Positions 17,794-26,686 of a stretch of 64,000 nucleotides of DNA are shown piece after piece. Below the pieces are notes generated by a model. That model made no database searches, had not been told where the DNA came from, and saw only the letters and a list, made by a program, of their open reading frames with translations. The translations under genes and the position numbers were made by a program. Position 1 is the stretch's first letter; every line of letters begins with the position of its first letter. Source of the DNA: JAXHUM01 sp034189325 (GTDB lineage: Bacteria > Desulfobacterota > DSM-4660 > Desulfatiglandales > Desulfatiglandaceae); contig JAXHUM010000004.1 in NCBI GenBank assembly GCA_034189325.1, forward strand, positions 31,202 through 95,201, written 5' to 3'.

Positions 17794-19473
17794 ATGGATC
17801 ATCAATCAAAGACAGAACTATTGAAACGCATCGCTGACGGTGATGGCTTCCCCACTCTTCCTGCTCTCGTTGTCAGAATGATTGAAATCGCTTCAGATGA
17901 TCGGGCGTCTGCCCAAGATCTGGCGGCAATTATCGAAAAGGACCCCGGTCTGACAACGCGATTACTCCGTCTGGCGGGGAGCGCCTTCTTTTCAAGGCCG
18001 GTCCCTGCCGCTTCCATATCCCGTGCTATTGTTTTCCTGGGTTTCAAAAAGGTTCGTGTTATGGCCTTGAGCCTGTCCCTCCGGAATATGTTCCCTGAGG
18101 GGGGTAAGAAAGGGGCTTTGGACTATGACTATTTTTGGAAGGCTTCCCTATACAGGGCCCTGATTGCGCAAGATTTGGCCCGATTTGGTATAGGGGACAG
18201 CCTTGATTTCGAGGAAGTCTTTGTTGCCGCTTTAATCCTTGAGATCGGGATGCTCATGCTCCACGAGGTATCGGGAGAAGAGACAAAAAAGAAATTCCCC
18301 GGAGTCAAAATCTCTCTGCCGGAACTGATTGCCTGGGAGGAGAAAGAAATCGGTGTCAATCACAGGGAGGTCGGCTTTTATATCCTTACGCGCTGGGGAT
18401 TTCCGGGCCATCTCCTCCAGACGCAGAGCCTCTATGGAGCAGCAGCCTTGGAGCCGGAGCAGCCGGTGCTCTGCCAAGTCCTGGAAGTGGCGAGGCGAAT
18501 GACGGAGCTTGTCTTTTCCGATTCAGCGGAACTCAACAAGTTTTATGAAAAGGCCGAAAGCCTCCTGCATCTAAATCGAGAAACCGTTTACAATGTCCTG
18601 ATGAAGGCGTTTGATAGCGTCGAAGAGCTCGGTGATCTACTCGATGTCGCGATAGATGCCGAGACGGATCTGATCGGCCTCTTGGAGAAGGCGAACAAGG
18701 CCCTGGCACGAATTAACAATGCCATGGAAAGCACCGTGGAGGAGCTTCTGGATAAGGTGAGGCGGGATCACACCTCCTTGGCTCAGATGTCGGAAAAAAT
18801 GTCGAGGAGCCGAAGAGAGATATTACAGAACACCCTGGACGCAGTAGCTCACGAAATTCGGAATCCTCTTACCGCCATCGGGGGGTTTGCAGAAAGGCTG
18901 GTAACTGCCGTGGGAAAACAGGGTCGTGTGGGACAATATGCTCAAATCATCACGGATGAGTCCGCTCGTTTGGAGCAGGTCCTCAGAGATATAACGGAAT
19001 ACTCCAGGATCGAGGAGTACACCTTGCTTGATATAGATATCATAGCAGTGGTTGACGAGATCCTCCGTGGCATGGAAGAGGAAAACCTCAACAAAGGGAT
19101 TCGAATTGTCCGGGACTATCCAGATGAACCAATAGAGGTCTCAATGGACGGGGCTGGCATGTCTCGGGCCTTACGCCGGCTCCTTATGAACGCCGTCAAC
19201 AGGGTCGATAAGACCGGCGGTCAGGTGAGGGTCACTGTAAAAGCTTCGGATACGATCGGTCAGGTCTGCATCTCCGTTTCAGACAATGGCCGTCCCATGG
19301 AGGATGATTTCCAGGAGGCCTTGCTCAATGCCGATCTATCCGCCAAGACCTTTGCCGGTGGTCTCGGTCTGCCCATTGTGCAGAAAATCATAGAGGCCCA
19401 TAAGGGGCGGCTTGAAATTCACGTGAAGGAAGGTGAGGGTAATACAGTCAAGGTTTTTCTTCCACGACTGTAA
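17794..19473 (+). CDS. HDOD domain-histidine kinase hybrid
   Basis: Cytoplasmic signalling protein of 559 residues. An N-terminal HDOD domain (about 15-225) resembles that of c-di-GMP/chemotaxis-linked regulators. A helical linker (about 290-345) leads to a histidine kinase core. The H-box VAHEIRNPLTAIGG has His near 353. The ATPase domain has an N-box with LLMNAVNRV near 468, a degenerate G1 box (DNGRPM instead of DxGxG) and a G2 box AGGLGLPIV near 521. There is no membrane segment, so the input is internal. It is convergent with the J-like/REC regulator, a natural partner candidate. The altered G1 box leaves kinase activity uncertain. Confidence 0.88.
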   Translation: MDHQSKTELLKRIADGDGFPTLPALVVRMIEIASDDRASAQDLAAIIEKDPGLTTRLLRLAGSAFFSRPVPAASISRAIVFLGFKKVRVMALSLSLRNMFPEGGKKGALDYDYFWKASLYRALIAQDLARFGIGDSLDFEEVFVAALILEIGMLMLHEVSGEETKKKFPGVKISLPELIAWEEKEIGVNHREVGFYILTRWGFPGHLLQTQSLYGAAALEPEQPVLCQVLEVARRMTELVFSDSAELNKFYEKAESLLHLNRETVYNVLMKAFDSVEELGDLLDVAIDAETDLIGLLEKANKALARINNAMESTVEELLDKVRRDHTSLAQMSEKMSRSRREILQNTLDAVAHEIRNPLTAIGGFAERLVTAVGKQGRVGQYAQIITDESARLEQVLRDITEYSRIEEYTLLDIDIIAVVDEILRGMEEENLNKGIRIVRDYPDEPIEVSMDGAGMSRALRRLLMNAVNRVDKTGGQVRVTVKASDTIGQVCISVSDNGRPMEDDFQEALLNADLSAKTFAGGLGLPIVQKIIEAHKGRLEIHVKEGEGNTVKVFLPRL

Positions 19474-19548
19474 ACTTCATTGCTTTATGATCACTCGAGG
19501 GTCTTAGGCGGAGGAATCAAAGCGATAAAAAGAGATCTTCCGAGGCAT

Positions 19549-20241
19549 TCAGGCAAAAAAGCTGAAATTGCCCGCTTCACTCGATTCTTCTTCCAGATAG
19601 CTTTTGACCTTTTCCAACATCTTGCTGATTCTGAAAGGTTTGGACAGAGTGCGATAACCGTATTTCGAGACCTCATTTTCAAGTTCTTGTTTGAGTCCCC
19701 GGATCCCAAAAAAACCACTTATGTAAATGACTTTGACATGAGGGTTGATTTCCCTGATTTTCTTTATCAGTTCCAGCCCGTTCATCTTCGGCATGACAAT
19801 ATCGGTGAAAACCAGATCCGGAGCGAAGCGGCGGTAGGCTTCGAGGCCTGCGTAGCCGTCGATCGCTACCTCGACATCGTAGCCCTCCATTTGAAAAATG
19901 TCCCTGAATAGCTCTTGAAGGCCTGATTCATCTTCTACAACCAATATTTTTATTTTTTCCTTGGCCAGTGTGATGGCGCCTGCTTTTATGACGTCAATGA
20001 TGTCTTCGTCTGCCATGTTTTTCATAATATGATCAAGCCTGTTGAGGTCCTGCTGGGCTTTTTGGGCGACGCTTCTGTTCTTCTTGTTAAGATCCGGGTG
20101 GTATACCTTGCTCAACAGGCGATAGCTCGATTTCAAATAGGAGAGGACTGCCGTCCTGCCCAGCTCAGCATAGATTTCTCTGGCCTTATCGAACAGATCT
20201 AAACGCACGAGTATTTGCGCTAAATCGGTCTTTTCTTCCAC
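19549..20241 (-). CDS. Response regulator with N-terminal J-domain-like HPD segment
   Basis: 230 residues. The C-terminal half (about 97-220) is a receiver domain with acidic pocket E103/D104, phospho-acceptor D147 in FTDIVMPKMNG, a Ser in YISG near 175 and the conserved Lys in LSKPF near 202. The N-terminal half contains VYHPDLNKKNRS with the HPD tripeptide at residues 48-50 between two helices, the hallmark of DnaJ-type J domains. There is no DNA-binding output domain. The start is GTG, with AGAGGA about 9 bases upstream. It faces the HDOD-kinase gene end to end. A role that couples phosphorylation to DnaK recruitment is possible but unproven. Confidence 0.85.
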   Translation of the reverse strand: MEEKTDLAQILVRLDLFDKAREIYAELGRTAVLSYLKSSYRLLSKVYHPDLNKKNRSVAQKAQQDLNRLDHIMKNMADEDIIDVIKAGAITLAKEKIKILVVEDESGLQELFRDIFQMEGYDVEVAIDGYAGLEAYRRFAPDLVFTDIVMPKMNGLELIKKIREINPHVKVIYISGFFGIRGLKQELENEVSKYGYRTLSKPFRISKMLEKVKSYLEEESSEAGNFSFFA

Positions 20242-20398
20242 TGCTTTTTGTCCTCTTTTCTAGTTATTGCCGCCTTCATCCAGGCAACAGTGGCCGTAGG
20301 TTGAAAGAAGTCACGGATCTCGCAATTTCTCAGAGAGTCTCTTGAAATTCCATGTGCAATGCCTTGCTATGAAATAGTGCCGGCCTTTCGATCTGTTT

Positions 20399-21736
20399 TC
20401 AAGGGTCGATGACAAAACGGGCACGAAGTCTTTTCAGTCTCTTTGGTCCGATTCCCCTGACGCGAAGCAAATCCTCAATAGATTTGTACGGTCGCCCGGC
20501 AATGATTCTCTGTGACAAAACAGGTCCGATCCCCTTGATAGCCTCCAATTGCTCGGCAGTGGCCTTGTTCAGATCAACCAGAGTGGACGAAGATTCGCCC
20601 TGGGTCGCCTTGAGGGGAGGATTCGAAGAGTGACGGTTCGCCCTGCTTTCCGAGCGTATCGGGTCAGTGGAAAAGGAGGCGAAAATCGGCAGATGGTCTG
20701 AAAATCCCCTGCCCAGATGTCTGCCCATGCCTCTCTCGGCCCTTTGCCAGCGGTAGATGCGACCCTTTTTGAACAGGTAGTCTGCCTCGAGCTTGTCAAA
20801 GGAATCGTTGGTATAGGATAACCCAATCTTGTCATAGAGACTCTTGGAAACGATCATGTTGTCGGGGCTTCCCCTCCTGCCTGAATATATATAGGACCAC
20901 CTCCTCGATTTGTCCAGTTCAAGCCACAGGTTATACAGGTGCTCGTTCGTGGTCACGTTCTTGATAGTCTTTTCATCGACCAATTCAAGGTCCTTGATGG
21001 TCCCTAAGACATGATTGATACCCGTGATGCCCGACGTGTTGTTCAACGATGGCGACTTTTGGAGGGTCTTGTATTCATTGTAGTTGGAATTAAAGTCGCC
21101 GAGCAAGACAAAATCACTGTCACGGGGAAGACGGTCGATCTCTTGCCTGAGGGCCCTGGCGTAGCTTACCCTCATGCTTTCAGGGCCTCTCTTTGATTTC
21201 CAGTGATTGACAAAAAGGACAAGAGGCGTGCCGTTGATATCAAGAGTAATCTGGAGAATGTTCCTGGCTGATTCATGGTCGACATCTATCTCTTTCTTTT
21301 CAAGGATGGGGAACTTGGACAGAACAGCGCACTTGACAGGAGTGGGCTTGGCGTCGGCAATCTCCATATAGGGATAAAGGCATCTGACCCGCCTCAATCT
21401 GTCACGGAGAAAGGACAGGGCCCTTTCGGACTCAACTTCCTGCAATGCGACAATATCGGCTGCCATTCCATGGATCACCCTGGCGATGTTTTCAGTTTTG
21501 GTGGTATACATATCCCTGTTCCAATGAAAATGGTTGTTCGGGATATACTCCTTGTATTCCGTCCCATCATATCTTAGGTCGAACAGGTTTTCGACGTTGT
21601 AGCTTCCGATCCTGAAGGAGGCCGCTTCGGTGTCTGCATTGAAAAGCAAGACGAACAGGAGGGATAGCATGACGGTTTTTTTCAGCAGGTGTGAGAGAGA
21701 AATGGGAGTATGTATAGGTTTCCTTTTCAATTCCAT
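20399..21736 (-). CDS. Secreted endonuclease/exonuclease/phosphatase-family enzyme with C-terminal helix-hairpin-helix
   Basis: 445 residues. A hydrophobic segment (about 19-37) ending in TEAAS suggests a Sec signal, so the enzyme probably acts outside the cytoplasm. The EEP fold shows IGSYNVENLFD, IVALQEVES, a catalytic VNHWKSKRG, the metal site GDFNSNYNE and a C-terminal FSDHLPIF. After a polar linker, residues about 385-445 form a ComEA-like helix-hairpin-helix (VDLNKATAEQLEAIKGIGPVL and LLRVRGIGPKRL), a DNA-binding module. The combination predicts an extracellular or periplasmic nuclease that grips DNA through its own HhH tail. Confidence 0.88.
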   Translation of the reverse strand: MELKRKPIHTPISLSHLLKKTVMLSLLFVLLFNADTEAASFRIGSYNVENLFDLRYDGTEYKEYIPNNHFHWNRDMYTTKTENIARVIHGMAADIVALQEVESERALSFLRDRLRRVRCLYPYMEIADAKPTPVKCAVLSKFPILEKKEIDVDHESARNILQITLDINGTPLVLFVNHWKSKRGPESMRVSYARALRQEIDRLPRDSDFVLLGDFNSNYNEYKTLQKSPSLNNTSGITGINHVLGTIKDLELVDEKTIKNVTTNEHLYNLWLELDKSRRWSYIYSGRRGSPDNMIVSKSLYDKIGLSYTNDSFDKLEADYLFKKGRIYRWQRAERGMGRHLGRGFSDHLPIFASFSTDPIRSESRANRHSSNPPLKATQGESSSTLVDLNKATAEQLEAIKGIGPVLSQRIIAGRPYKSIEDLLRVRGIGPKRLKRLRARFVIDP

Positions 21737-21895
21737 TTCCCGATGAGAGATGCTCCTGATGTATCCTCAACAGGCTATATCGGCATGACTCACAACGTAA
21801 GTGGCACATGTCCTCAAGAGAGGGGATGCGCAGCCGAAAACGCACATAGTGCAAAACAAAAGGAGACAAGGACTTTGAAGGGCATGGCCATGCGT

Positions 21896-22348
21896 TTAGG
21901 GAGCGGATAGAGTGATTATGCGTTTTCTGTGCTCTTGCATAATACATCGGTCCATCACAACAGGAATACCGGCATCCCTCGCCTTCTGAGCGGACTCCTT
22001 ATCAACGACCCCAATCTGCATCCAGATGGCATGGACGCCTATCTGTATCGCCTGGTCAACTGCAGATGGGATTCTGGCAGGGCCGAGAAAAAGGTTGGCC
22101 ACATCTACTTGAAAGGGAATATCCAGAAGGCTCTGAAAACAGGGTTTGCCAAGGATCTCCTTTTGCCCAGGATTGACGGGAACGATCTCATAACCCTGTT
22201 CCAACAGGTATCGCGCCACTTTATGGCTGTCCCTGGATTCCTTTGGAGAAAGGCCCACCACGGCAATCGTCTTATAAGATCGAAGTATCTCCTCAATATC
22301 CTTGGACGAGGAGTCATCGCCGGGCTGTAGTGTAAGACCATTCGGCAT
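21896..22348 (-). CDS. CoA-binding domain protein (YccU family)
   Basis: Cytoplasmic protein of 150 residues with a Rossmann-type CoA-binding fold: IAVVGLSPKESRDSHKVARYL near the N-terminus, VPVNPGQKEILG as the second strand-loop, and IWMQIGVVDKESAQKARDAG. The C-terminal Cys in VMDRCIMQEH is typical of the family. GGGGAAG precedes the ATG. The family is widespread, and its cellular role is not established. It is encoded 47 bases after tatA on the same strand, probably in one transcript. Confidence 0.9.
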   Translation of the reverse strand: MPNGLTLQPGDDSSSKDIEEILRSYKTIAVVGLSPKESRDSHKVARYLLEQGYEIVPVNPGQKEILGKPCFQSLLDIPFQVDVANLFLGPARIPSAVDQAIQIGVHAIWMQIGVVDKESAQKARDAGIPVVMDRCIMQEHRKRIITLSAP

Positions 22349-22395
22349 GTCGCTTCCCCTTTCAATGTTTGCGGAAAAAACGCGAATTCCACGGA

Positions 22396-22686
22396 CTAAT
22401 CTATAATTCTTTTGATCTTCTCCGCCTTTTGTTTGATTTCCGAGACCTTCTTCACTTCCGGTATCTTGTCTAAGGCGCTGTTCAAGATCTTGTTCTCCAA
22501 CGAGGTCGGTTTATCCCCCTTCTTATCAACCTCACCCTTGTCGGGATTCCTCTCCCTCTTCGCCTTTTTAAATTCGCCTATGGCGCCTCCAAGACCCTTT
22601 CCGATTTCGGGCAATCTCTTGGCGCCGAACAAAAAAAGGATGATAAGGGCGATAATGATTATTTCCGGAAGGCCGAGGCCAAACAT
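22396..22686 (-). CDS. tatA: Sec-independent translocase protein TatA/E
   Basis: Pore-forming component of the twin-arginine translocase. 96 residues, with an N-terminal membrane helix (PEIIIIALIILFLFG), the FGAKRLPEIGKGLG hinge and amphipathic helix, and a long charged tail. The start of the tail is Lys/Asp-rich. No tatB or tatC is next to it. It could export DsrO, whose Tat signal is in this window. GAGGAA precedes the ATG on the same strand. Confidence 0.93.
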   Translation of the reverse strand: MFGLGLPEIIIIALIILFLFGAKRLPEIGKGLGGAIGEFKKAKRERNPDKGEVDKKGDKPTSLENKILNSALDKIPEVKKVSEIKQKAEKIKRIID

Positions 22687-22913
22687 CGGTCAGTTCCTCA
22701 CTCGTTGCCTTGGGAGTCCATTTTCCCAAAGGCCGGCAGCGTTAGGGTCAAATTCATCAATAATCGAGTTAGCTACAAAATGTTCAATTCTGTTCGAGGT
22801 CAAGGAAGATAGAAATTTTAACCACAGGAATACAATGAGTATTTCGATGATTAAAATGTGAGCCTGACGTAGAGATCGGACAAAAGGGGGCGTTTTGAAA
22901 TCGGCTCAATCTT

Positions 22914-23972
22914 CTAATCAATTAAGCGGACGGCCTCTTCGTTGTCCTTTCTCGCTTTCACCGAGCCGATATGCCAGGCCTTTTCCCCCATGCCTTCCAG
23001 TCTGACAAGGACCTCGGCAATATCCTCCTCGCTGACGACGGCAACGAGACCCAGGCCGTTATTAAAGGTCCGCATCATTTCGCTGTTGGAAATTCGTCCT
23101 GCCTTCTGAATATAAGAAAACACAGGAGGGCAGGGCCAGCTATTCCTGTTAATGACGGCCTTACATGATTTGGGCAGTATTCTGGGGACATTGTCGATGA
23201 GGCCTCCTCCGGTAATATGTGCAATACCGTAGATCTTAAAATCCCTTCTCAAATTGTGTATGGCCTTGGCATAGATTTTTGTAGGTTCAATAAGTTCCTC
23301 TCCGAGGGTACGGCCGAAGTCCTGAATATGATCATCCACCGACATCTTGAGCCCATCAAAGAAGATCTTCCGGACCAGTGAAAAGCCGTTACTGTGAATG
23401 CCGCTGGACCCGATACCAACGAGCTGGTGACCCACGGCTATCTCAGAACCATCCAGGAGGTCTTCATTATCGGCCAACCCCACCACGAAACCGGCAAGAT
23501 CATATTCACCTTCTGCGTAGAATCCGGGCATCTCGGCCGTCTCTCCACCAATGAGGGAGCAATCAGCCTGCTTGCATCCTTCGGCGATGCCCTTGACAAT
23601 ATCGGTGACCTGATCCACATCGAGTTTTCCCACCGATATATAGTCGAGAAGGAAGAGGGGCAAGGCCCCTTGGACCATGATATCATTTATACACATGGCC
23701 ACGAGGTCGATCCCCACAGTATCATGTTTGTCCAACATGAATGCGATCTTCAGCTTCGTGCCCACACCATCCGTCGAGCTGACAAGCACCGGATTCTTGA
23801 CATTCTGAAGATTGAGAGAAAAGGCCCCCGCGAAGCTCCCAATATCGGTAATCACGCCGGACTTAAAGGTCTTACTCACTATGGGCTTCAAGGTCTCAAT
23901 CAAACGGTTTGCCGCATCAATATCAACGCCGGCCTTGGCGTATGTGCTCTTTCCCTGATCTTTATCCATCAT
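22914..23972 (-). CDS. purM: Phosphoribosylformylglycinamidine cyclo-ligase
   Basis: Fifth step of purine synthesis: FGAM + ATP to AIR. 352 residues, the usual size. Recognisable motifs are YAKAGVDIDAANRLI at the N-terminus, DGVGTKLKIAF near 68, DLVAMCINDIMVQGALPLFLLD near 90, LIGGETAEMPGFY near 140 and HITGGGLIDNVPRIL near 255. It stands alone here, with 227 bases to tatA and no other pur gene beside it. Confidence 0.96.
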   Translation of the reverse strand: MMDKDQGKSTYAKAGVDIDAANRLIETLKPIVSKTFKSGVITDIGSFAGAFSLNLQNVKNPVLVSSTDGVGTKLKIAFMLDKHDTVGIDLVAMCINDIMVQGALPLFLLDYISVGKLDVDQVTDIVKGIAEGCKQADCSLIGGETAEMPGFYAEGEYDLAGFVVGLADNEDLLDGSEIAVGHQLVGIGSSGIHSNGFSLVRKIFFDGLKMSVDDHIQDFGRTLGEELIEPTKIYAKAIHNLRRDFKIYGIAHITGGGLIDNVPRILPKSCKAVINRNSWPCPPVFSYIQKAGRISNSEMMRTFNNGLGLVAVVSEEDIAEVLVRLEGMGEKAWHIGSVKARKDNEEAVRLID

Positions 23973-24194
23973 CTATCCTGCACCCTATTCTGGTCGCGAA
24001 TCAAACTGACAATATACCTATATTGTCTTTTATTATCTGGCGATTTTGTTGTCAATAGGATCTTTGCAGCGATGGTAATGAGAGGTCCTATAAGTCTTTG
24101 AGTTTGGCTTTGATTTTTTCGACCCCCCGGTATAGAATGCTTTATTTTTCAACCTCGCCAGTGAGAACAGCTTTGACATCGAAGGAGTGAGGCT

Positions 24195-25361
24195 ATGCAA
24201 GAATTCAGGAGAATGAACCGTTTACCGCCATATGTCTTTGCCACCGTGGACAAGATAAAAATGGAGGCCCGGCACCGAGGTGAAGACATCGTCGACCTGG
24301 GGATGGGAAACCCCGATCTTTCCACGCCTGATCATATTGTCGATAAGCTCATTGAGGCAGCGCAGAAGGGGCACAATCATAGGTATTCCGCTTCAATGGG
24401 TATCAAAAAACTCAGACTGGCTATTAGTGATTGGTACAAGCGTCGCTTTGACGTGGATGTGGATCCGGATGAAGAGACGATTGTCACAATCGGCGCCAAA
24501 GAAGGCCTTTCGCACCTCGTCCTGGCAACTGTCAGTCCGGGGGATGTCGTCTTTGCACCCAATCCCACATATCCTATCCACCCCTATTCCGTCATCATCG
24601 CAGGTGGTGATTTGAGGAGTATTCCCATCGGGCCTGACAGGGATTTTTTTGAGGATCTCCTGACGGCGACCAAACAGACCTGGCCGAATCCCAAGATGCT
24701 CATAATCTCATACCCCCATAACCCGACGACCGAGGTTGTGGATATAGAGTTTTTTGAAAAGATTGTGGAGTTCTGCCGCGAACATGACATGCTTGTTATC
24801 CATGACTTCGCTTACGCCGACCTGGTATTTGACGGCTATAAGCCCCCCAGTTTTCTCCAGGTCCCCGGCGCCAAGGATATTGGTGTGGAGCTCTTCAGTC
24901 TCTCAAAGAGCTATTCCATGCCGGGCTGGAGAGTCGGTTTTTGCGTGGGGAACCCCGTCCTTGTGGCGGCCCTGAAGAGGATCAAGAGTTACCTTGATTA
25001 CGGCATGTTTCAACCCATCCAGATCGCCTCGATCATCGCGCTGAACGGGCCTTATGATTGTGTCACCGAGATCGTCAATACCTACAAGGAGCGGAGAGAT
25101 GTGCTTATCGACGGGCTCAATCGCGTAGGATGGTCTATTGAAAAACCCAAGGGGACCATGTTTGTGTGGGCCAGGATTCCCGAGAAATTTCAGGACATGG
25201 GTTCTGTAGAGTTCTCTAAAATGCTTATTGAAAAGGCCAAGGTGGCTGTCTCTCCAGGTGCCGGTTTTGGGCAATATGGGGATAGTTTTGTCCGTTTTGC
25301 TTTGGTAGAAAACCCCCAACGGATCAGGCAGGCCATCAGGGGGATAAAATACCTCTTGTAA
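24195..25361 (+). CDS. alaC: Class I/II PLP aminotransferase, AlaC-like
   Basis: 388 residues, close to E. coli AlaC (glutamate-pyruvate aminotransferase) and LL-diaminopimelate aminotransferases: RLPPYVFATVDKIKMEARHRGEDIVDLGMGNPD near the N-terminus. PLP contacts are NPTYPIH, the NPTTEV loop and HDFAYADL, with the Schiff-base Lys in SLSKSYSMPGWR near 236. AAGGAG precedes the ATG. It starts an operon with hom, an apgM-like gene and lnt (gaps of 13, 7 and 13 bases). That neighbourhood suggests a role in the aspartate family, so aspartate or a related keto acid is a possible substrate. Confidence 0.9.
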   Translation: MQEFRRMNRLPPYVFATVDKIKMEARHRGEDIVDLGMGNPDLSTPDHIVDKLIEAAQKGHNHRYSASMGIKKLRLAISDWYKRRFDVDVDPDEETIVTIGAKEGLSHLVLATVSPGDVVFAPNPTYPIHPYSVIIAGGDLRSIPIGPDRDFFEDLLTATKQTWPNPKMLIISYPHNPTTEVVDIEFFEKIVEFCREHDMLVIHDFAYADLVFDGYKPPSFLQVPGAKDIGVELFSLSKSYSMPGWRVGFCVGNPVLVAALKRIKSYLDYGMFQPIQIASIIALNGPYDCVTEIVNTYKERRDVLIDGLNRVGWSIEKPKGTMFVWARIPEKFQDMGSVEFSKMLIEKAKVAVSPGAGFGQYGDSFVRFALVENPQRIRQAIRGIKYLL

Positions 25362-25374
25362 AAAGGACACATCC

Positions 25375-26679
25375 ATGTCGCACATCAATGTTGGTATCAT
25401 CGGATTTGGCACTGTGGGAGCGGGAACCTATGAGGCGCTCACCGAGAACAGGGACATCATCTCGAGCCGGGTTGGAGCGGATGTGAATGTCAAGAGAGTA
25501 GCGGATCTAGACATTGACTCCGACAGGGGCGTTGCGATTGACAGGGGCCTTTTGACCACCGATGCCATGGAGGTGATCCAAGATCCCGAAATCGATATTG
25601 TGGTTGAGCTGATGGGTGGTCTCGGCAAGGCCAAGGAATTCATCCTGAGGGCCATGGAAAAGGGCAAGCATGTGGTCACGGCGAACAAGGCCCTTCTTGC
25701 CGAGTGTGGCCGGGAGATATATGAAACTGCAAAGGACCATGGGGTGAATCTGGCCTTTGAGGCGAGCGTTTGCGGAGGCATACCCATCATCAGCGCCCTA
25801 AGGCGAGGCCTTGCCGGCAATCATATCCAAGCCATGATGGGTATCCTGAACGGGACCTCCAATTATATCCTGACCGGAATGAAACGGGACAACATTCCCT
25901 ACGATCAGATGGTGCAAGAGGCTGTCACGCTCGGTTTTGCGGAAGATCCTCCGACCCTTGACGTTGACGGCACCGACGCGGCTCACAAGTTGGCCATCCT
26001 TGTATCGATCGCCTTCGGCGCCCCGGTCACTTTTGATGATATCTACCGAGAAGGCATCCAGGCGATGACCCCAGACGATATTCTCTTTGCCGATGAGTTC
26101 GGGTACACTATCAAGTTGCTGGGGATCGCAGCAGGTTCAAAAGATGCCATTCAGGCCCGTGTCCATCCCACCATGATTCCCAAGGGACATATCCTGGCGA
26201 ATGTCAATGAGGCTTACAATGCTGTTTATGTGGAGGGCGATTTTGTCGGCCCCAATCTTTATTACGGCCTCGGTGCCGGAAGAAGACCTACAGGCAGTGC
26301 TGTCGTCTCGGATATCATGGAATTGGCAAGGCAGATTCGTTTGGGGCAGAAAGGTTTGATGCCTCCCCTGGCCCATGTACGTCCACTTGTGGAAAGGATA
26401 AAGATCCAGCCGATGGAAGAACTGACCAGCGCCTATTACTTCAGGTTTTCCGCCCTGGACCGTCCTGGAGTTCTTTCCAAGATAGCCGGTATTCTAGGTC
26501 AACAGGAGATCAGCATTTCATCCGTTATTCAGAAGGGGAGGGAGGAAAACGGGCCTGTACCGATCGTCATGCTCACCCACGAGGCTCGAGAGAAGAATGT
26601 GCAAAGGGCTATTTCTGAACTGAGCGACCAAGAAATCCTGACCGGCAAGACAGTTGTGATTCGTGTAGAGAACAGGTAG
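25375..26679 (+). CDS. hom: Homoserine dehydrogenase
   Basis: Reduces aspartate semialdehyde to homoserine with NAD(P)H. 434 residues. The N-terminal nucleotide-binding motif is GFGTVGAGTYEAL; KHVVTANKALLAECG and GGIPIISALRRGLAGN lead to the catalytic NGTSNYILT near 160 and LGFAEDPPTLDVDGTDAAHKL near 182, with the catalytic Lys at the end of that motif. A C-terminal ACT domain (about 350-430, RPGVLSKIAGILGQ) is the expected site of threonine feedback inhibition. AAGGA precedes the ATG. The operon continues with the probable homoserine kinase. Confidence 0.96.
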   Translation: MSHINVGIIGFGTVGAGTYEALTENRDIISSRVGADVNVKRVADLDIDSDRGVAIDRGLLTTDAMEVIQDPEIDIVVELMGGLGKAKEFILRAMEKGKHVVTANKALLAECGREIYETAKDHGVNLAFEASVCGGIPIISALRRGLAGNHIQAMMGILNGTSNYILTGMKRDNIPYDQMVQEAVTLGFAEDPPTLDVDGTDAAHKLAILVSIAFGAPVTFDDIYREGIQAMTPDDILFADEFGYTIKLLGIAAGSKDAIQARVHPTMIPKGHILANVNEAYNAVYVEGDFVGPNLYYGLGAGRRPTGSAVVSDIMELARQIRLGQKGLMPPLAHVRPLVERIKIQPMEELTSAYYFRFSALDRPGVLSKIAGILGQQEISISSVIQKGREENGPVPIVMLTHEAREKNVQRAISELSDQEILTGKTVVIRVENR

Positions 26680-26686
26680 AGACAAG

